Assembly (NCBI GenBank): GCA_014860355.1
Contig: JACZJV010000060.1
Coordinates: 1-42,528 of the forward strand
Direction of reading: 5' to 3'
Length of the DNA stretch: 42,528 nt
DNA from: Burkholderiales bacterium
Lineage (GTDB): Bacteria > Pseudomonadota > Gammaproteobacteria > Burkholderiales > SG8-39
Positions 7,428 to 16,729 of this stretch are shown here, one piece after another. Position 1 is the stretch's first letter; each line of letters opens with the position of its first letter. The notes beneath the pieces are model-generated. The model saw only the letters and a list, made by a program, of their open reading frames with translations, had not been told where the DNA came from and searched no databases. Both the position numbers and the translations under genes were made by a program.

Positions 7428-7874
7428 CTAGGCCGCGGCAACGGTGCTTGCGAGCGCAAGCGCGCGGCGCTGGCGCTCGATCAGCTTGAGCATGGTGTCG
7501 ACGGTGATCGAACGGAAGGTGGCCTTGGCGATTTCATCGATCTCCGCCATTACCGCCCCCAGGGCGCGGCCGACCTCGCTCGATTCGTCGAACTCGTCGC
7601 TCTCACCGGTACGCGTGCTGATGTCCTCGAACAACTCGATTACGTCCATCAGCGTGAGCCGCTTGGCGTTGCCGCTGAAGCGGTAGCCGCCGCCGACGCC
7701 GCGCGCCGATTCGACCAGGCCGGCGCGCCCCAGCTCGCGCAGGACTTTGGCCAGGTGGTGGGTGGAGGCGCCGTATTTTTCGGCTATCTCGGCCGCCGAC
7801 AGCTGCCGCCCCGGATTGGCCGCGAATTCGAGCACGCTGTAGAGCGCCAGGCTGGTGCTTTTTTGAAGTTTCAT
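7428..7874 (-). CDS. Rrf2-family transcriptional regulator without cysteines (BadM-like)
   Basis: The 148-residue protein opens with the Rrf2 winged-helix (MKLQKSTSLALYSVLEFAAN, then LSAAEIAEKYGASTHHLAKVLREL and the wing GVGGGYRF). It contains no cysteine at all, so it cannot hold the Fe-S cluster used by IscR and NsrR. Within Rrf2, BadM of Rhodopseudomonas palustris controls benzoyl-CoA reductase genes and responds to small molecules. The downstream position of this gene next to a GNAT gene (19 bases between stop and start), the neighbouring ior operon and the benzoyl-CoA cluster make a BadM-like role likely. The long acidic segment SDEFDESSEVGRAL replaces the cysteine loop. Its targets are unknown; the palindrome at 7323-7335 is one candidate. 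Confidence 0.85.
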   Translation of the reverse strand: MKLQKSTSLALYSVLEFAANPGRQLSAAEIAEKYGASTHHLAKVLRELGRAGLVESARGVGGGYRFSGNAKRLTLMDVIELFEDISTRTGESDEFDESSEVGRALGAVMAEIDEIAKATFRSITVDTMLKLIERQRRALALASTVAAA

Positions 7875-7893
7875 AGGCGGCTAGCAAACACGA

Positions 7894-8361
7894 TCAGTCC
7901 AGATCCTTTTCCAGCGGAATGAAAGGCGCCGCCATCATGCCCTGGCTGCGGAAAAACGACAGCACCAGGCTGTTGTCGCGTGCGAGCAGGGTGCGCACCT
8001 TGTGCACGCCGGCGTGGCGAAAGCCCTCGCAGATCGCCTCCAGCATGCGCGCCCCGACCCCGGCCAGGCGGGCGTCGGTACGCACGCTCAGGCCGAATAC
8101 CCAGCCGCAGGGGGCGGAGCCGAACTCCCAATCGCGTATTTCGCCGATGATGAAACCCTGAATTACTTTGCCGGACTCGGCGACCAGAAACAGGCGCTGG
8201 CGGGTGCGCCCGCCGCCGTAGCGGTGGAACAGTTCATACCAGTAGTCCGTTTTCTCCAGCCCCGTCACCTCGGCGTCGATGGCGATCACCTCTCCGAGGT
8301 CCGCCGCCTCTGCCGGGCGCACGCGCCATTCCGGGGTGTCCTCGCTGCGAGCTTCGTTCAT
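7894..8361 (-). CDS. GNAT-family N-acetyltransferase, possible BadL-like partner of the Rrf2 regulator
   Basis: The 155-residue protein is a single GNAT domain. It starts WRVRPAEAADLGEVIAID; the acetyl-CoA loop is VRTDARLAGVGARML, followed by the typical late N-SLVLSFFRSQGM segment. The start is ATG 8361, with GGGGAA upstream; longer in-frame readings extend into a promoter-like AT-rich region. It is first in a two-gene operon with the Rrf2 gene. In Rhodopseudomonas palustris the GNAT BadL acetylates aminobenzoates, and the products relieve BadM repression. By analogy this enzyme could make or remove a regulatory ligand. Protein acetylation of CoA ligases is an alternative. It resembles both halves of the tandem GNAT at 24867-25892 (shared DL-x-V/I-x-x-ID pattern). 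Confidence 0.82.
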   Translation of the reverse strand: MNEARSEDTPEWRVRPAEAADLGEVIAIDAEVTGLEKTDYWYELFHRYGGGRTRQRLFLVAESGKVIQGFIIGEIRDWEFGSAPCGWVFGLSVRTDARLAGVGARMLEAICEGFRHAGVHKVRTLLARDNSLVLSFFRSQGMMAAPFIPLEKDLD

Positions 8362-8406
8362 ATGGTTTCCCCGGACCTCGGGGAGCCCGTGGTTTCGGCG
8401 AAAAGG

Positions 8407-8453
8407 CTGATCTGAATCAAAAAACGCATTTAAGTACGAGAATACCATATAAT
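8407..8453 (+). promoter_or_regulatory. FNR-like box and -10 element upstream of livK
   Basis: CTGATCTGAATCAA at 8407-8420 matches the FNR consensus at 9 of 10 positions. A TACCAT hexamer at 8443-8448 lies exactly 32 bases centre to centre from the box, as in class II FNR promoters. A perfect TATAAT at 8448-8453 overlaps it but has no good -35. The transporter transcript would then start near 8455-8460, leaving a leader of about 125 bases. The same region also precedes the GNAT gene on the other strand. Confidence 0.5.
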
Positions 8454-8584
8454 TCGGTTTCAAGGCATGCCAGGGTGCTGACCCTGTGCCGATAGAACTG
8501 AGTGCGGCCGCGCCGAAGGTGTTGCAACCAAGAAGAACCGGGCAGGCAGGCGGTGGCGCTTCCAACCAAACTTGAGGAGGTATG

Positions 8585-9751
8585 ATGAAATCCACGCGGG
8601 CAAAAGACAGTTTCAAGCGCGGCCTGGTTGCAGTCGCCGCGGCCTTCACCCTGATGGCCGGCACGGCCATCGCGGCCGAGCCGATCAAGATCGGTTCCTT
8701 CCTGTCGGTGACGGGCGGCGCGGCGTTCCTGGGCGATCCGGAGCAGAAAACGCTGGAACTCTACGTCGAGAAGATCAATGCGGGCGGCGGCGTGCTCGGC
8801 AGAAAGCTGGAGCTGGTCGCCTACGACTCGGCCGGCGACGCGGAAAAGGCGCGCACGTTCGTCAAGCGCCTGATCGAGCAGGACAAGGTCGACGTCATCG
8901 TCGGCGGATCCACCACCGGCGAAACCATGGCCGTGGTGCCCCTGGTTGAAGCTGCGCAGGTTCCGTTCATCTCCCTTGCGGGCGCGGTGGTCATCGTCGA
9001 GCCGGTGAAGAAATGGGTGTTCAAGACGCCGCATACCGACCGCATGGCCTGCGAGAAGATTTTCATCGACATGCAGTCGCGCAAGCTCTCCAAGATTGCG
9101 CTGATTTCCGGTCCCGGCGGCTTCGACAAGTCGATGCGCGGCCAGTGCCTGGGCGTGGCGAAAAAATACGGCGTGGACGTGATCGCAGACGAGACTTACG
9201 GCAAGGGCGATACCGACATGACGGCCCAGCTCACCAAGATCAAGAATACGGCCGGGGTGCAGGCCGTGCTCAATGCGGGCTTCGGAGAGGGGCCGGCGAT
9301 CGTGACCAAGAACTACCGCCAGATCGGCATCAGCGTGCCGCTGTACCAGTCGCACGGCGTCGCGTCCAAGGAGTTCATCAAGCTCGCAGGCGCGGCAGCC
9401 GAAGGCGTGCGCCTGCCGGCCGCTGCCTTGCTGGTCGCTGAATCCTTGCCTGCAAGCGACCCGCAGCGCCCGGTCGTGGTGGCCTACAAGAAAGAGTACG
9501 AGTCGCGCTTCAAATCGGAAGTATCGACCTTCGGCGGGCACGCCTACGATGGCCTGTATCTGGTGGTCGAAGCGATGAAAAAGGCGGGCGGCACCGACAA
9601 GGCCAAGGTGCGCGATGCGCTTGAAGGCGTGCGCGGTTTCATGGGCACGGCGGGCGTGTTCAATATGTCCGCCGGCGACCACATGGGCCTCGACCTGAGC
9701 GCCTTCCGCATGCTCGAAGTCAAGGGCGGCGACTGGACCCTAGTCAAGTAG
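8585..9751 (+). CDS. livK: Branched-chain-amino-acid-type ABC transporter, periplasmic substrate-binding protein
   Basis: A signal peptide (KRGLVAVAAAFTLMAGTAIA, cleavage before AEP) is followed by a type I periplasmic-binding fold beginning IKIGSFLSVTGGAAFLG, typical of LivK-like proteins; 388 residues is normal. Two adjacent ATGs follow GAGGAGGT; the second (8585) has better spacing and is chosen. It is the first gene of a livKHMGF set read toward padB. Such importers are common in aromatic-degradation clusters, and sequence cannot tell amino acids from aromatic acids. Phenylalanine, phenylacetate or benzoate are the contextual guesses. The FNR-like box upstream suggests expression without oxygen. 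Confidence 0.88.
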   Translation: MKSTRAKDSFKRGLVAVAAAFTLMAGTAIAAEPIKIGSFLSVTGGAAFLGDPEQKTLELYVEKINAGGGVLGRKLELVAYDSAGDAEKARTFVKRLIEQDKVDVIVGGSTTGETMAVVPLVEAAQVPFISLAGAVVIVEPVKKWVFKTPHTDRMACEKIFIDMQSRKLSKIALISGPGGFDKSMRGQCLGVAKKYGVDVIADETYGKGDTDMTAQLTKIKNTAGVQAVLNAGFGEGPAIVTKNYRQIGISVPLYQSHGVASKEFIKLAGAAAEGVRLPAAALLVAESLPASDPQRPVVVAYKKEYESRFKSEVSTFGGHAYDGLYLVVEAMKKAGGTDKAKVRDALEGVRGFMGTAGVFNMSAGDHMGLDLSAFRMLEVKGGDWTLVK

Positions 9752-9787
9752 GCCTTACCCGGTGCTGATGGGGGAGGCGGACGCGGC

Positions 9788-10663
9788 ATGAGCGCGCAGT
9801 TCATGCAGTATCTGCTCACCGGTCTTACGGTGGGCGCGATCTACGCACTGGTCGCGCTCGGCTTCTCCATCATTTTCAATGCCAGCCACGTGATCAACTT
9901 CGCCCAGGGCGAATTCGTCATGATAGGTGGCATGACAACCGTAACGCTCACCGCGGCGGGCTTGCCCTATCTGCTGGCGATCCCTCTGGCGATCGCGGCG
10001 GCGGCGCTGGTGGGACTGGCGCTGGAAAAGTTCGCGGTCGAACCGGCGCGCGGCGCTTCGGTGATCACGCTGATCATCATCACCATAGGCGCGTCGATAT
10101 TCCTGCGCGGTCTGGCGATGGTGATCTGGGACAAGCGGTTTCACGCGCTCAAGCCGTTCACGGGCGATACGCCCATAGCGATCGGGGGCGCCACCGTCCT
10201 GCCGCAAAGCCTGTGGGTGATCGGGGTCACGCTCGCGATCGTGCTGGCGCTGTCCTGGTTCTTCGGCCGTACCCTGCTGGGGAAGGCGATGCTCGCCACT
10301 TCCCACAACCGCCTAGCCGCACAGCTAGTGGGCATCAACGTGCGCATGGTGCTGTTTCTTTCGTTCGGCCTCTCGGCGGCCTTGGGTGCGGTTGCCGGCA
10401 TCCTGATCGCGCCGATCACGACCACCTCCTACGACGTGGGTGTGATGCTGGGCCTGAAGGGCTTCGCCTCCGCGATCCTGGGCGGCCTGGGCAGCGGTGT
10501 CGGGGCGGTGGTCGGCGGACTGGTGCTCGGCATCGCCGAGACCATGAGCGCCGGCTATATTTCCTCGGCCTACAAGGATGCGATCGCCTTTGTAATCATT
10601 CTTGCGGTGCTGTTTTTCATGCCGAGCGGACTGTTCGGCAAGCGCGGCAGCGAGCGCGTCTAG
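9788..10663 (+). CDS. livH: ABC transporter permease, LivH type
   Basis: This 291-residue integral membrane protein begins MSAQFMQYLLTGLTVGAIYALVALGF. It carries the conserved NFAQGEFVMIGG segment after the second membrane helix and the GLKGFASAILGGLGS coupling region near the end. About eight hydrophobic segments are visible. It forms the inner-membrane channel with LivM. A ribosome site (GGGGAGG) lies upstream, 36 bases after livK. Confidence 0.92.
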   Translation: MSAQFMQYLLTGLTVGAIYALVALGFSIIFNASHVINFAQGEFVMIGGMTTVTLTAAGLPYLLAIPLAIAAAALVGLALEKFAVEPARGASVITLIIITIGASIFLRGLAMVIWDKRFHALKPFTGDTPIAIGGATVLPQSLWVIGVTLAIVLALSWFFGRTLLGKAMLATSHNRLAAQLVGINVRMVLFLSFGLSAALGAVAGILIAPITTTSYDVGVMLGLKGFASAILGGLGSGVGAVVGGLVLGIAETMSAGYISSAYKDAIAFVIILAVLFFMPSGLFGKRGSERV

Positions 10664-10667
10664 CACG

Positions 10668-11641
10668 ATGCTCTCGCGTCTCGCCGCGCCGCGCACCGGA
10701 GGCATGCTCGCGCTTGCCGTTGTGATCGCGCTGTTGCCGCTGGTCTTGAGCAACAAGTATTTTTACGATATTGCGGTTCTTGTAGGGCTGAACGCCATCG
10801 TCTGCGTCGGCCTGAACCTGCTCATCGGCTACGCCGGACAGATCAGCCTCGGCCATGCCGGCTTCTTTGGCGCGGGCGCCTACGGATCGGCCATACTCGC
10901 ATCGCGCTACGGCTGGCCGCCGCTTGCGGCGATGCTCGCAACCACGCTCGCAGTCGCCGCGCTCGCCTTCCTCGTCGGGCGGCCCATCCTGCGCCTGAAA
11001 GGCCACTATCTCGCCATGGCCACGCTGGGCCTGGGGATCATCATTTTCATGGTCATCACCACCGAGGACAGATTTACCGGCGGTCCGGACGGGATCTCGG
11101 TGGTGCCGCTCAGCATCGGCGGCTTTGTGCTGCAGGGCGAACGCCTCTGGTACTGGGTCGTCGGCGCGCTGCTGCTCCTCGCGGTGTGGCTCGCGCTGAA
11201 CCTGATCGAGTCCCCGGCGGGGCGGGCGCTGCGCGCGCTGCATAGTTCCGAGGTCGGCGCCGAGGTGGTCGGGATCAATGCCGCCGAGCACAAGCTGATG
11301 GTGTTCGTGATCTCGGCCGTGTTCGCTTCCATCGCCGGCAGCCTGGCCGCGCACTACTCCGGTTTCGTTACGCCGGGCAAGGCTGCATTCCTGCATTCGA
11401 TCGAACTGGTTACCATGGTGGTTTTCGGCGGCATGGCCTCGACTTTCGGCGCGGTGGTCGGGGCGGCAGTGCTGACCACCCTGCCGCAGTTGCTGACGGT
11501 GTTCGAGGACTACGAAATGATGGTGTTCGGCGCGGTGATGATGGGCACCATGATCTTCCTGCCGCGCGGCGTGGTGCCCAGCGTTGCGCGGCTGTTCCGG
11601 GCACGCCGCAGGGAACCGGCTGACCACGCGGAGACAAGACG

Positions 11642-11645
<4 letters not shown>
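10668..11645 (+). CDS. livM: ABC transporter permease, LivM type
   Basis: The 325-residue protein starts at ATG 10668, four bases after the livH stop; the upstream in-frame extension lies inside livH. It shows the LivM signature GLNLLIGYAGQISLGHAGFFGAGAYG (read here in pieces), then LKGHYLAMATLGLG and the EVGAEVVGINAAEHKLMVF coupling loop. Up to ten membrane spans are predicted by eye. It pairs with LivH as the second transmembrane subunit. Confidence 0.92.
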
Positions 11646-12465
<820 letters not shown>

Positions 12466-12469
<4 letters not shown>

Positions 12470-13170
12470 TGCTCGAAGTCGAGGGACTGGACAGCCACTA
12501 CGGGCGCATACCGGCGCTGCGGGGCATAGACCTGCACGTGGGCGAGGGCGAACTGGTGGCGCTGGTGGGAGCCAACGGCGCGGGCAAGACGACGCTGCTG
12601 CGCGCGCTCTCGGGCGTGCAGCCGGTCAGCGCCGGGCGGGTGCGCTTCGAGGGCGCCGACATCACCGCCGCCGCTGCCGACAGGCGCGTGCAGCTCGGCA
12701 TCGTGCAGGTGCCGGAGGGGCGGCAGGTGTTCGGGCCGCTGTCGGTCGAGGACAACCTGCGCCTGGGCGCGTACCTGCGCAGCAGGGCGGAAGCCGCGCT
12801 GGGAATCGAGCGGGTGTACGCGATGTTCCCGGCGCTCAAGCAAAAGCGCAGGGAGCCTGCAGGGACGCTATCGGGAGGCCAGCAGCAGATGCTCGCCATG
12901 GGCAGGGGCCTGATGGCCCTGCCCAAGCTGCTGCTGCTCGATGAGCCGAGCATGGGACTCGCACCCAAACTGGTGGAAGAGATCTTCGCCTGCGTGCGTG
13001 CGCTGAAGACGGCCTCGACCACAATATTCCTGGTCGACCAGAATGCGCGTGCGGCCCTGGCCGTCGCCGACCGTGCCTACGTGCTCGAGACCGGCCGGGT
13101 GGTGCTCTCCGGCAGCGGTGCCGAACTGCTCGAAGACGAACAGGTGAAGGAGGCCTACCTTGGGCTTTAG
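12466..13170 (+). CDS. livF: ABC transporter ATP-binding protein, LivF type
   Basis: This 234-residue ATPase shows Walker A GANGAGKTT, the GIVQVPEGRQVFGPLSVEDNL motif characteristic of LivF, the signature LSGGQQQMLAMGRGLM, Walker B LLLLDEPSMGLAP and the switch residue region IFLVDQNARAALA. Here the usual EQN glutamate of the H-loop motif is an aspartate (DQN). The start overlaps the livG stop (ATGA). It is the last gene of the importer operon and converges with the Lrp gene. Confidence 0.93.
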
Positions 13171-13178
13171 GGTTCAAT

Positions 13179-13241
13179 GCAAAGCGAGGGGCCGTCTCAC
13201 TTCGCACTCCCCTGCATGCGCCGCTGCAGTATCCGCTTTGC
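13179..13241. repeat. Inverted repeat between converging livF and Lrp genes
   Basis: GCAAAGCG at 13179-13186 is perfectly repeated in reverse as CGCTTTGC at 13234-13241, with a nested GAGGGG/CCCCT pair. The spacer is long and there is no T-run, so it is at best a weak bidirectional transcription stop. The left arm overlaps the GCGAGGGG word that recurs in two other intergenic hairpins of the window. Confidence 0.35.
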
Positions 13242-13250
13242 AAGGGCTAC

Positions 13251-13730
13251 TCAGGCCAGGTGGCTCAAGGGCAGCGCCGTGGTGTCCTTCACACGCTCCA
13301 GCGCAAAGCTGGATTTCACTTCGGTGATGCCCGGATGCTTGAGCAGCGAATTCATGACAAAGCGCGAGTAATGCTCCAGGTCCTCCACATGCACCCGCAG
13401 CAGATAGTCGAGGTCGCCGGTCATGGAATAGCAGGCCACCACCTCCTGCCAGTTCTGCACCGCGCGCGCGAATGCCTTGACCGCGCCTTCCCCGCGCTTT
13501 TCGAGCTTCACCGAAACATAGGCGAGCAGACCGAGGCCGACCTTGAGCGAATCGATCAGCGCGACGTACTGGCGGATCACGCCGCTTTCCTCCAGGCGCT
13601 TGAGGCGGCGCAGGCAGGGCGAAGGCGAAAGTGCGACGCGTTCGGCGAGTTCGAGATTGCTCAGCCGCCCTTCTTTTTGCAGGATCTCGAGGATTTTCCG
13701 GTCCGTCCGGTCCAGCCGAAAATCTGGCAT
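13251..13730 (-). CDS. Lrp/AsnC-family transcriptional regulator
   Basis: The 159-residue protein has an AsnC-type HTH (LDRTDRKILEILQKEGRLSN, then LAERVALSPSPCLRRLKRLE) and a C-terminal RAM ligand domain (YVSVKLEKR, CYSMTGDLDYLLRVHVEDLE, ITEVKSSFALERVK). ATG 13730 has GAGGA at good spacing; a GTG twelve bases earlier is the alternative. Lrp members usually sense amino acids and control their uptake or breakdown. Placed between an amino-acid-type importer and the phenylacetyl-CoA genes, it could sense phenylalanine or another aromatic amino acid, but that is inference. A TATAAT lies on its strand about 30 bases upstream of the start. It is divergent from padB and shares that spacer. Confidence 0.9.
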   Translation of the reverse strand: MPDFRLDRTDRKILEILQKEGRLSNLELAERVALSPSPCLRRLKRLEESGVIRQYVALIDSLKVGLGLLAYVSVKLEKRGEGAVKAFARAVQNWQEVVACYSMTGDLDYLLRVHVEDLEHYSRFVMNSLLKHPGITEVKSSFALERVKDTTALPLSHLA

Positions 13731-13795
13731 TAAAATCCTCACATAGTCTGGCTCTGCGAAATTATATGCTAATCATGCCCGATAATAGGACGAAT

Positions 13796-13811
13796 TTGGC
13801 AAGCACTGTGC
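13796..13811 (+). promoter_or_regulatory. Possible sigma-54 promoter upstream of padB
   Basis: TTGGCAAGCACTGTGC keeps the essential GG-N10-GC spacing of -24/-12 promoters (GG 13798-13799, GC 13810-13811) and most of the TGGCA block; the -12 reads GTGC rather than TTGC. It would start transcription near 13823, about 95 bases before the leader peptide. A chance match is quite possible. Confidence 0.3.
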
Positions 13812-13916
13812 GCGCGGCGCGGTCTATGATTCGACCGGACTGAACCAGAATTCAGGCGGGGTCCCGCGCGGTCGCGGCGGGGCGTTCCCAAGCCGGTATC
13901 TACAGGAGAAGACGCA

Positions 13917-13985
13917 ATGCATTCAAGCCTGACCATAGGACTATGCGGGATCGGGGCCGCGGCGCGCAAGGCGGTGCCGCGATGA
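13917..13985 (+). CDS. 22-codon leader peptide overlapping padB
   Basis: ATG 13917 has a strong AGGAG ribosome site (13904-13908, spacing 8). It opens a frame of 22 codons, product MHSSLTIGLCGIGAAARKAV plus PR. Its TGA (13983-13985) overlaps the padB ATG (13982-13984) in an ATGA junction. padB itself has only a weak AAGG upstream, so its translation probably depends on ribosomes finishing this peptide. It could also be a misread N-terminus of padB, but the frames differ. No clear attenuator codon run is present. Confidence 0.5.
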   Translation: MHSSLTIGLCGIGAAARKAVPR

Positions 13986-16729
13986 ACGCGCCGGAGAAAA
14001 CCGCGGCGCTCGCGAAATCGGGCAAGCGCGCCACCTACTGCTACCAGTGCGTGGCCGGCCCGGACCTGCTGACGGTGAAAATCGTCGACGGTGTGGCCAC
14101 CGAGGTGGAGCCCAACTTCGCCGCATGCAGCGTGCATCCGGGCGGCGGCAAGGTGTGCGTAAAGGCCTACGGCCTGGTGCAGAAGACCTACAACCCGAAT
14201 CGCGTGCTCTCGCCGATGCGCCGTACCAACCCGAAGAAAGGGAGAAACGAAGATCCCGGCTTTGTCCCGATTTCCTGGGACGAAGCGCTCGATACCATTG
14301 CAGCCAAATTGCGTTCGATCATGCAGGCCGGCTTGCTGGACGAGTCCGGCTATCCCAAGGTCGCGGCGAATTTCGGCGGCGGCGGCACCCCGCAGTCCTA
14401 CATGGGCACCTTCCCCGCATTTCTCGCCGCCTGGGGTCCGGTAGACATGGGCTTCGGCTCGGGGCAGGGGGTGAAATGCACCCACTCCGAGCACTTGTAC
14501 GGCGAATTCTGGCACCGCGCTTTCACGGTCTGCCCCGATACGCCGATGTGCAATTACGTGATTTCCTGCGGCGCCAATGTGGAAGCCTCGGGCGGCGTGG
14601 TCGGCGTGTGGCGCCATGCCAACGCGCGCGAACGCGGCATGAAACGGGTGCAGGTCGAACCGCATTTGTCGGTCACCGGCGCCTGCTCGGCCGAATGGGT
14701 GCCGATCCGGCCCAAGACCGATCCCGCTTTTCTCTACGCGCTGGTGCACGTGCTGCTGCACGAGGCCGCGCGCGAAAGGCTGGACCTTCCGTTCCTGAAG
14801 GCGCATACGAATTCGCCCTATCTGGTCGGCGCGAATGGATTTTTCCTGCGCGATGCGGCCACGCGCAAGCCCTTGCTCTGGGATTTGAAGCGCAAGGCCG
14901 CAGTGGCTTTCGACACGCCCGGCTGCGATCCGGCGTTAGAAGGTACGTTTTCCTGCGATGCGGTGGAAATAGGCCCCGACGCCGAAGTTCTGGCGCAGGG
15001 CAGGCTCGAAGGCAGTCCGTCCTTCGCCAAACTGCTGGCGCACGTGCAGCCGTACTCGCCCGAGTGGGCGGCGGGCATCTGCGATGTGCCGGCAGCGACC
15101 ATGCGCCGCATCGCCAACGAATTTCTCGATCACGCGCAGGTCGGTGCGACCATCGAAATCGAGGGCAAGACCATGCCTTACCGTCCGGTGTCCGTCGCCC
15201 TGGGCAAGACGGTGAACAACGGCTGGGGCGGCTTCGAATGCGTATGGGCGCGCACCCTGCTCGCCGTCCTGGTGGGCGGCCTGGAAGTCCCCGGGGGCAC
15301 CCTGGGCACTACGGTCCGGCTCAACCGCCCGCTGGCGGAAAGGCTGGAGAGCGTGACGCCGGGGCCGGACGGCTTCATGCACTATCCGATGAATCCCACC
15401 GACCGCGAGAACTGGAGTCCGCGCCCGAATATACGCAACGCTTACCGCAGCATGGTGCCGCTGGCTGCCAACGGCCCGTGGAGCCAGGCGCTGGGACCCA
15501 CGCATTTTTCCTGGATGTTCCTCAAGGAAACCCCCAAGGGCCTGCCGACGGTGACCCTGCCCGAGGTATGGTTCGTGTACCGCACCAATCCGGCGATCTC
15601 GTTCTGGGACACCAAGGACGTGTCGGCGACCATGGCGCGCTTTCCTTTCGTGGTCGCGATGGCCTATACCCGCGACGAAACCAACCACATGGCGGACATC
15701 CTGCTGCCGGACGCGACCGACCTGGAGAGCCTGCAGCTGATACGCATCGGCGGCTCCAAGTATATCGAGCAGTTCTGGGAGCACGAGGGCTACGCCTTGC
15801 GCCAGCCGGTGGTGGAGGCCCAGGGCGAAGCGCGCGATTTCACAGATATCGCCACCGAACTCGCGCGCCGCACCGGTCTGCTGGAGAAGTACAACGCCTC
15901 GATCAACCACGGTTCGGCCGGTGTGCCGCTGAAGGGCGAGAACTGGGACTTTTCTCTGGAAACCGGGAGCGTGCACGGCCGCGACGCGATCTGGAACGCC
16001 GTGTGCAAGGCGGCTAGCGCCGAATTGACCGGCGGCAAGGAAGTGCACGACCTCGCCTGGTGGAAGGAGAACGGGCTGGCCACCAAACCGTTTCCGCATA
16101 CGGACTGGTATCTATTCCCCACCCTGGTGGAGCAGGGCCTGCGATTCGAGCTGCCGTATCAGGAGCGCCTTTACCGCATCGGCAAGGAACTGGGCAATCG
16201 GCTGCACGAAAATGACATGCAATGGTGGGACGAGCAACTCGCCGAGTATCAGACGCTGCCGGTGTGGAAGGATTTCCCCGGCCTGTGGGAAAAGTCCCTG
16301 CTGAGGATGGGCGGCAAGACCGCGGATTTTCCGTTCTGGCTGCTTACCTCGCGCAGCATGCAGTATTCCTGGGGCAACAACGTCGGCATCCAGCTGATCA
16401 AGGAAGTCGCCGACAATATTGCCGGCCATCGCGGCGTGATCGTCAACGCCGGCACCGCCGCCGAACTGGGCGTGGAAGATGGCGACACCGTCGAGATCGC
16501 GACGCCGCTGCACAGCGTGACTGCCCGGGCGGTGGTGCGCCAGGGCATACGGCCGGACACCCTGCTGCTGATCGGACAGTTCAGCCACTGGGTGACGCCC
16601 TTCGCCAAGGATTTCGGCGTGCCCAGCATGAATTCGCTGGTACCGATGTCGATGGCGCTGACCGATGCCACCGGTTCGGGGGCGGACGTCGTGCGTGTCA
16701 GCCTGAAACGCACAGGAGGTGAAAAATGA
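13982..16729 (+). CDS. padB: Phenylacetyl-CoA:acceptor oxidoreductase, molybdopterin catalytic subunit
   Basis: The 915-residue protein belongs to the DMSO-reductase family. An N-terminal Fe-S region (C20, C23, C49 or nearby, C59) is followed by the molybdopterin domains (FGGGGTPQSYMGTF; VISCGANVEASGG; TRDETNHMADILLPDATDLE). The C-terminal dinucleotide-binding domain begins near FWLLTSRSMQYSWGNN. In Thauera and Azoarcus PadBCD oxidises phenylacetyl-CoA to phenylglyoxylate and delivers electrons to quinone at the membrane. No Tat signal precedes the cluster cysteines, which fits the cytoplasmic-facing Pad enzyme. ATG 13982 is chosen because it overlaps the leader-peptide stop; ATG 13943 would add 13 residues with a poorly spaced site. 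The stop overlaps padC. Another molybdenum oxidoreductase is less likely given padCD, paaK and the bcr genes. Confidence 0.87.
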   Translation: MNAPEKTAALAKSGKRATYCYQCVAGPDLLTVKIVDGVATEVEPNFAACSVHPGGGKVCVKAYGLVQKTYNPNRVLSPMRRTNPKKGRNEDPGFVPISWDEALDTIAAKLRSIMQAGLLDESGYPKVAANFGGGGTPQSYMGTFPAFLAAWGPVDMGFGSGQGVKCTHSEHLYGEFWHRAFTVCPDTPMCNYVISCGANVEASGGVVGVWRHANARERGMKRVQVEPHLSVTGACSAEWVPIRPKTDPAFLYALVHVLLHEAARERLDLPFLKAHTNSPYLVGANGFFLRDAATRKPLLWDLKRKAAVAFDTPGCDPALEGTFSCDAVEIGPDAEVLAQGRLEGSPSFAKLLAHVQPYSPEWAAGICDVPAATMRRIANEFLDHAQVGATIEIEGKTMPYRPVSVALGKTVNNGWGGFECVWARTLLAVLVGGLEVPGGTLGTTVRLNRPLAERLESVTPGPDGFMHYPMNPTDRENWSPRPNIRNAYRSMVPLAANGPWSQALGPTHFSWMFLKETPKGLPTVTLPEVWFVYRTNPAISFWDTKDVSATMARFPFVVAMAYTRDETNHMADILLPDATDLESLQLIRIGGSKYIEQFWEHEGYALRQPVVEAQGEARDFTDIATELARRTGLLEKYNASINHGSAGVPLKGENWDFSLETGSVHGRDAIWNAVCKAASAELTGGKEVHDLAWWKENGLATKPFPHTDWYLFPTLVEQGLRFELPYQERLYRIGKELGNRLHENDMQWWDEQLAEYQTLPVWKDFPGLWEKSLLRMGGKTADFPFWLLTSRSMQYSWGNNVGIQLIKEVADNIAGHRGVIVNAGTAAELGVEDGDTVEIATPLHSVTARAVVRQGIRPDTLLLIGQFSHWVTPFAKDFGVPSMNSLVPMSMALTDATGSGADVVRVSLKRTGGEK

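Noticed and set aside
8417-9682. Open frame of 421 codons on the minus strand opposite livK
   Set aside because: It is antisense to a gene with a signal peptide and binding-protein fold, and would overlap the livK promoter.
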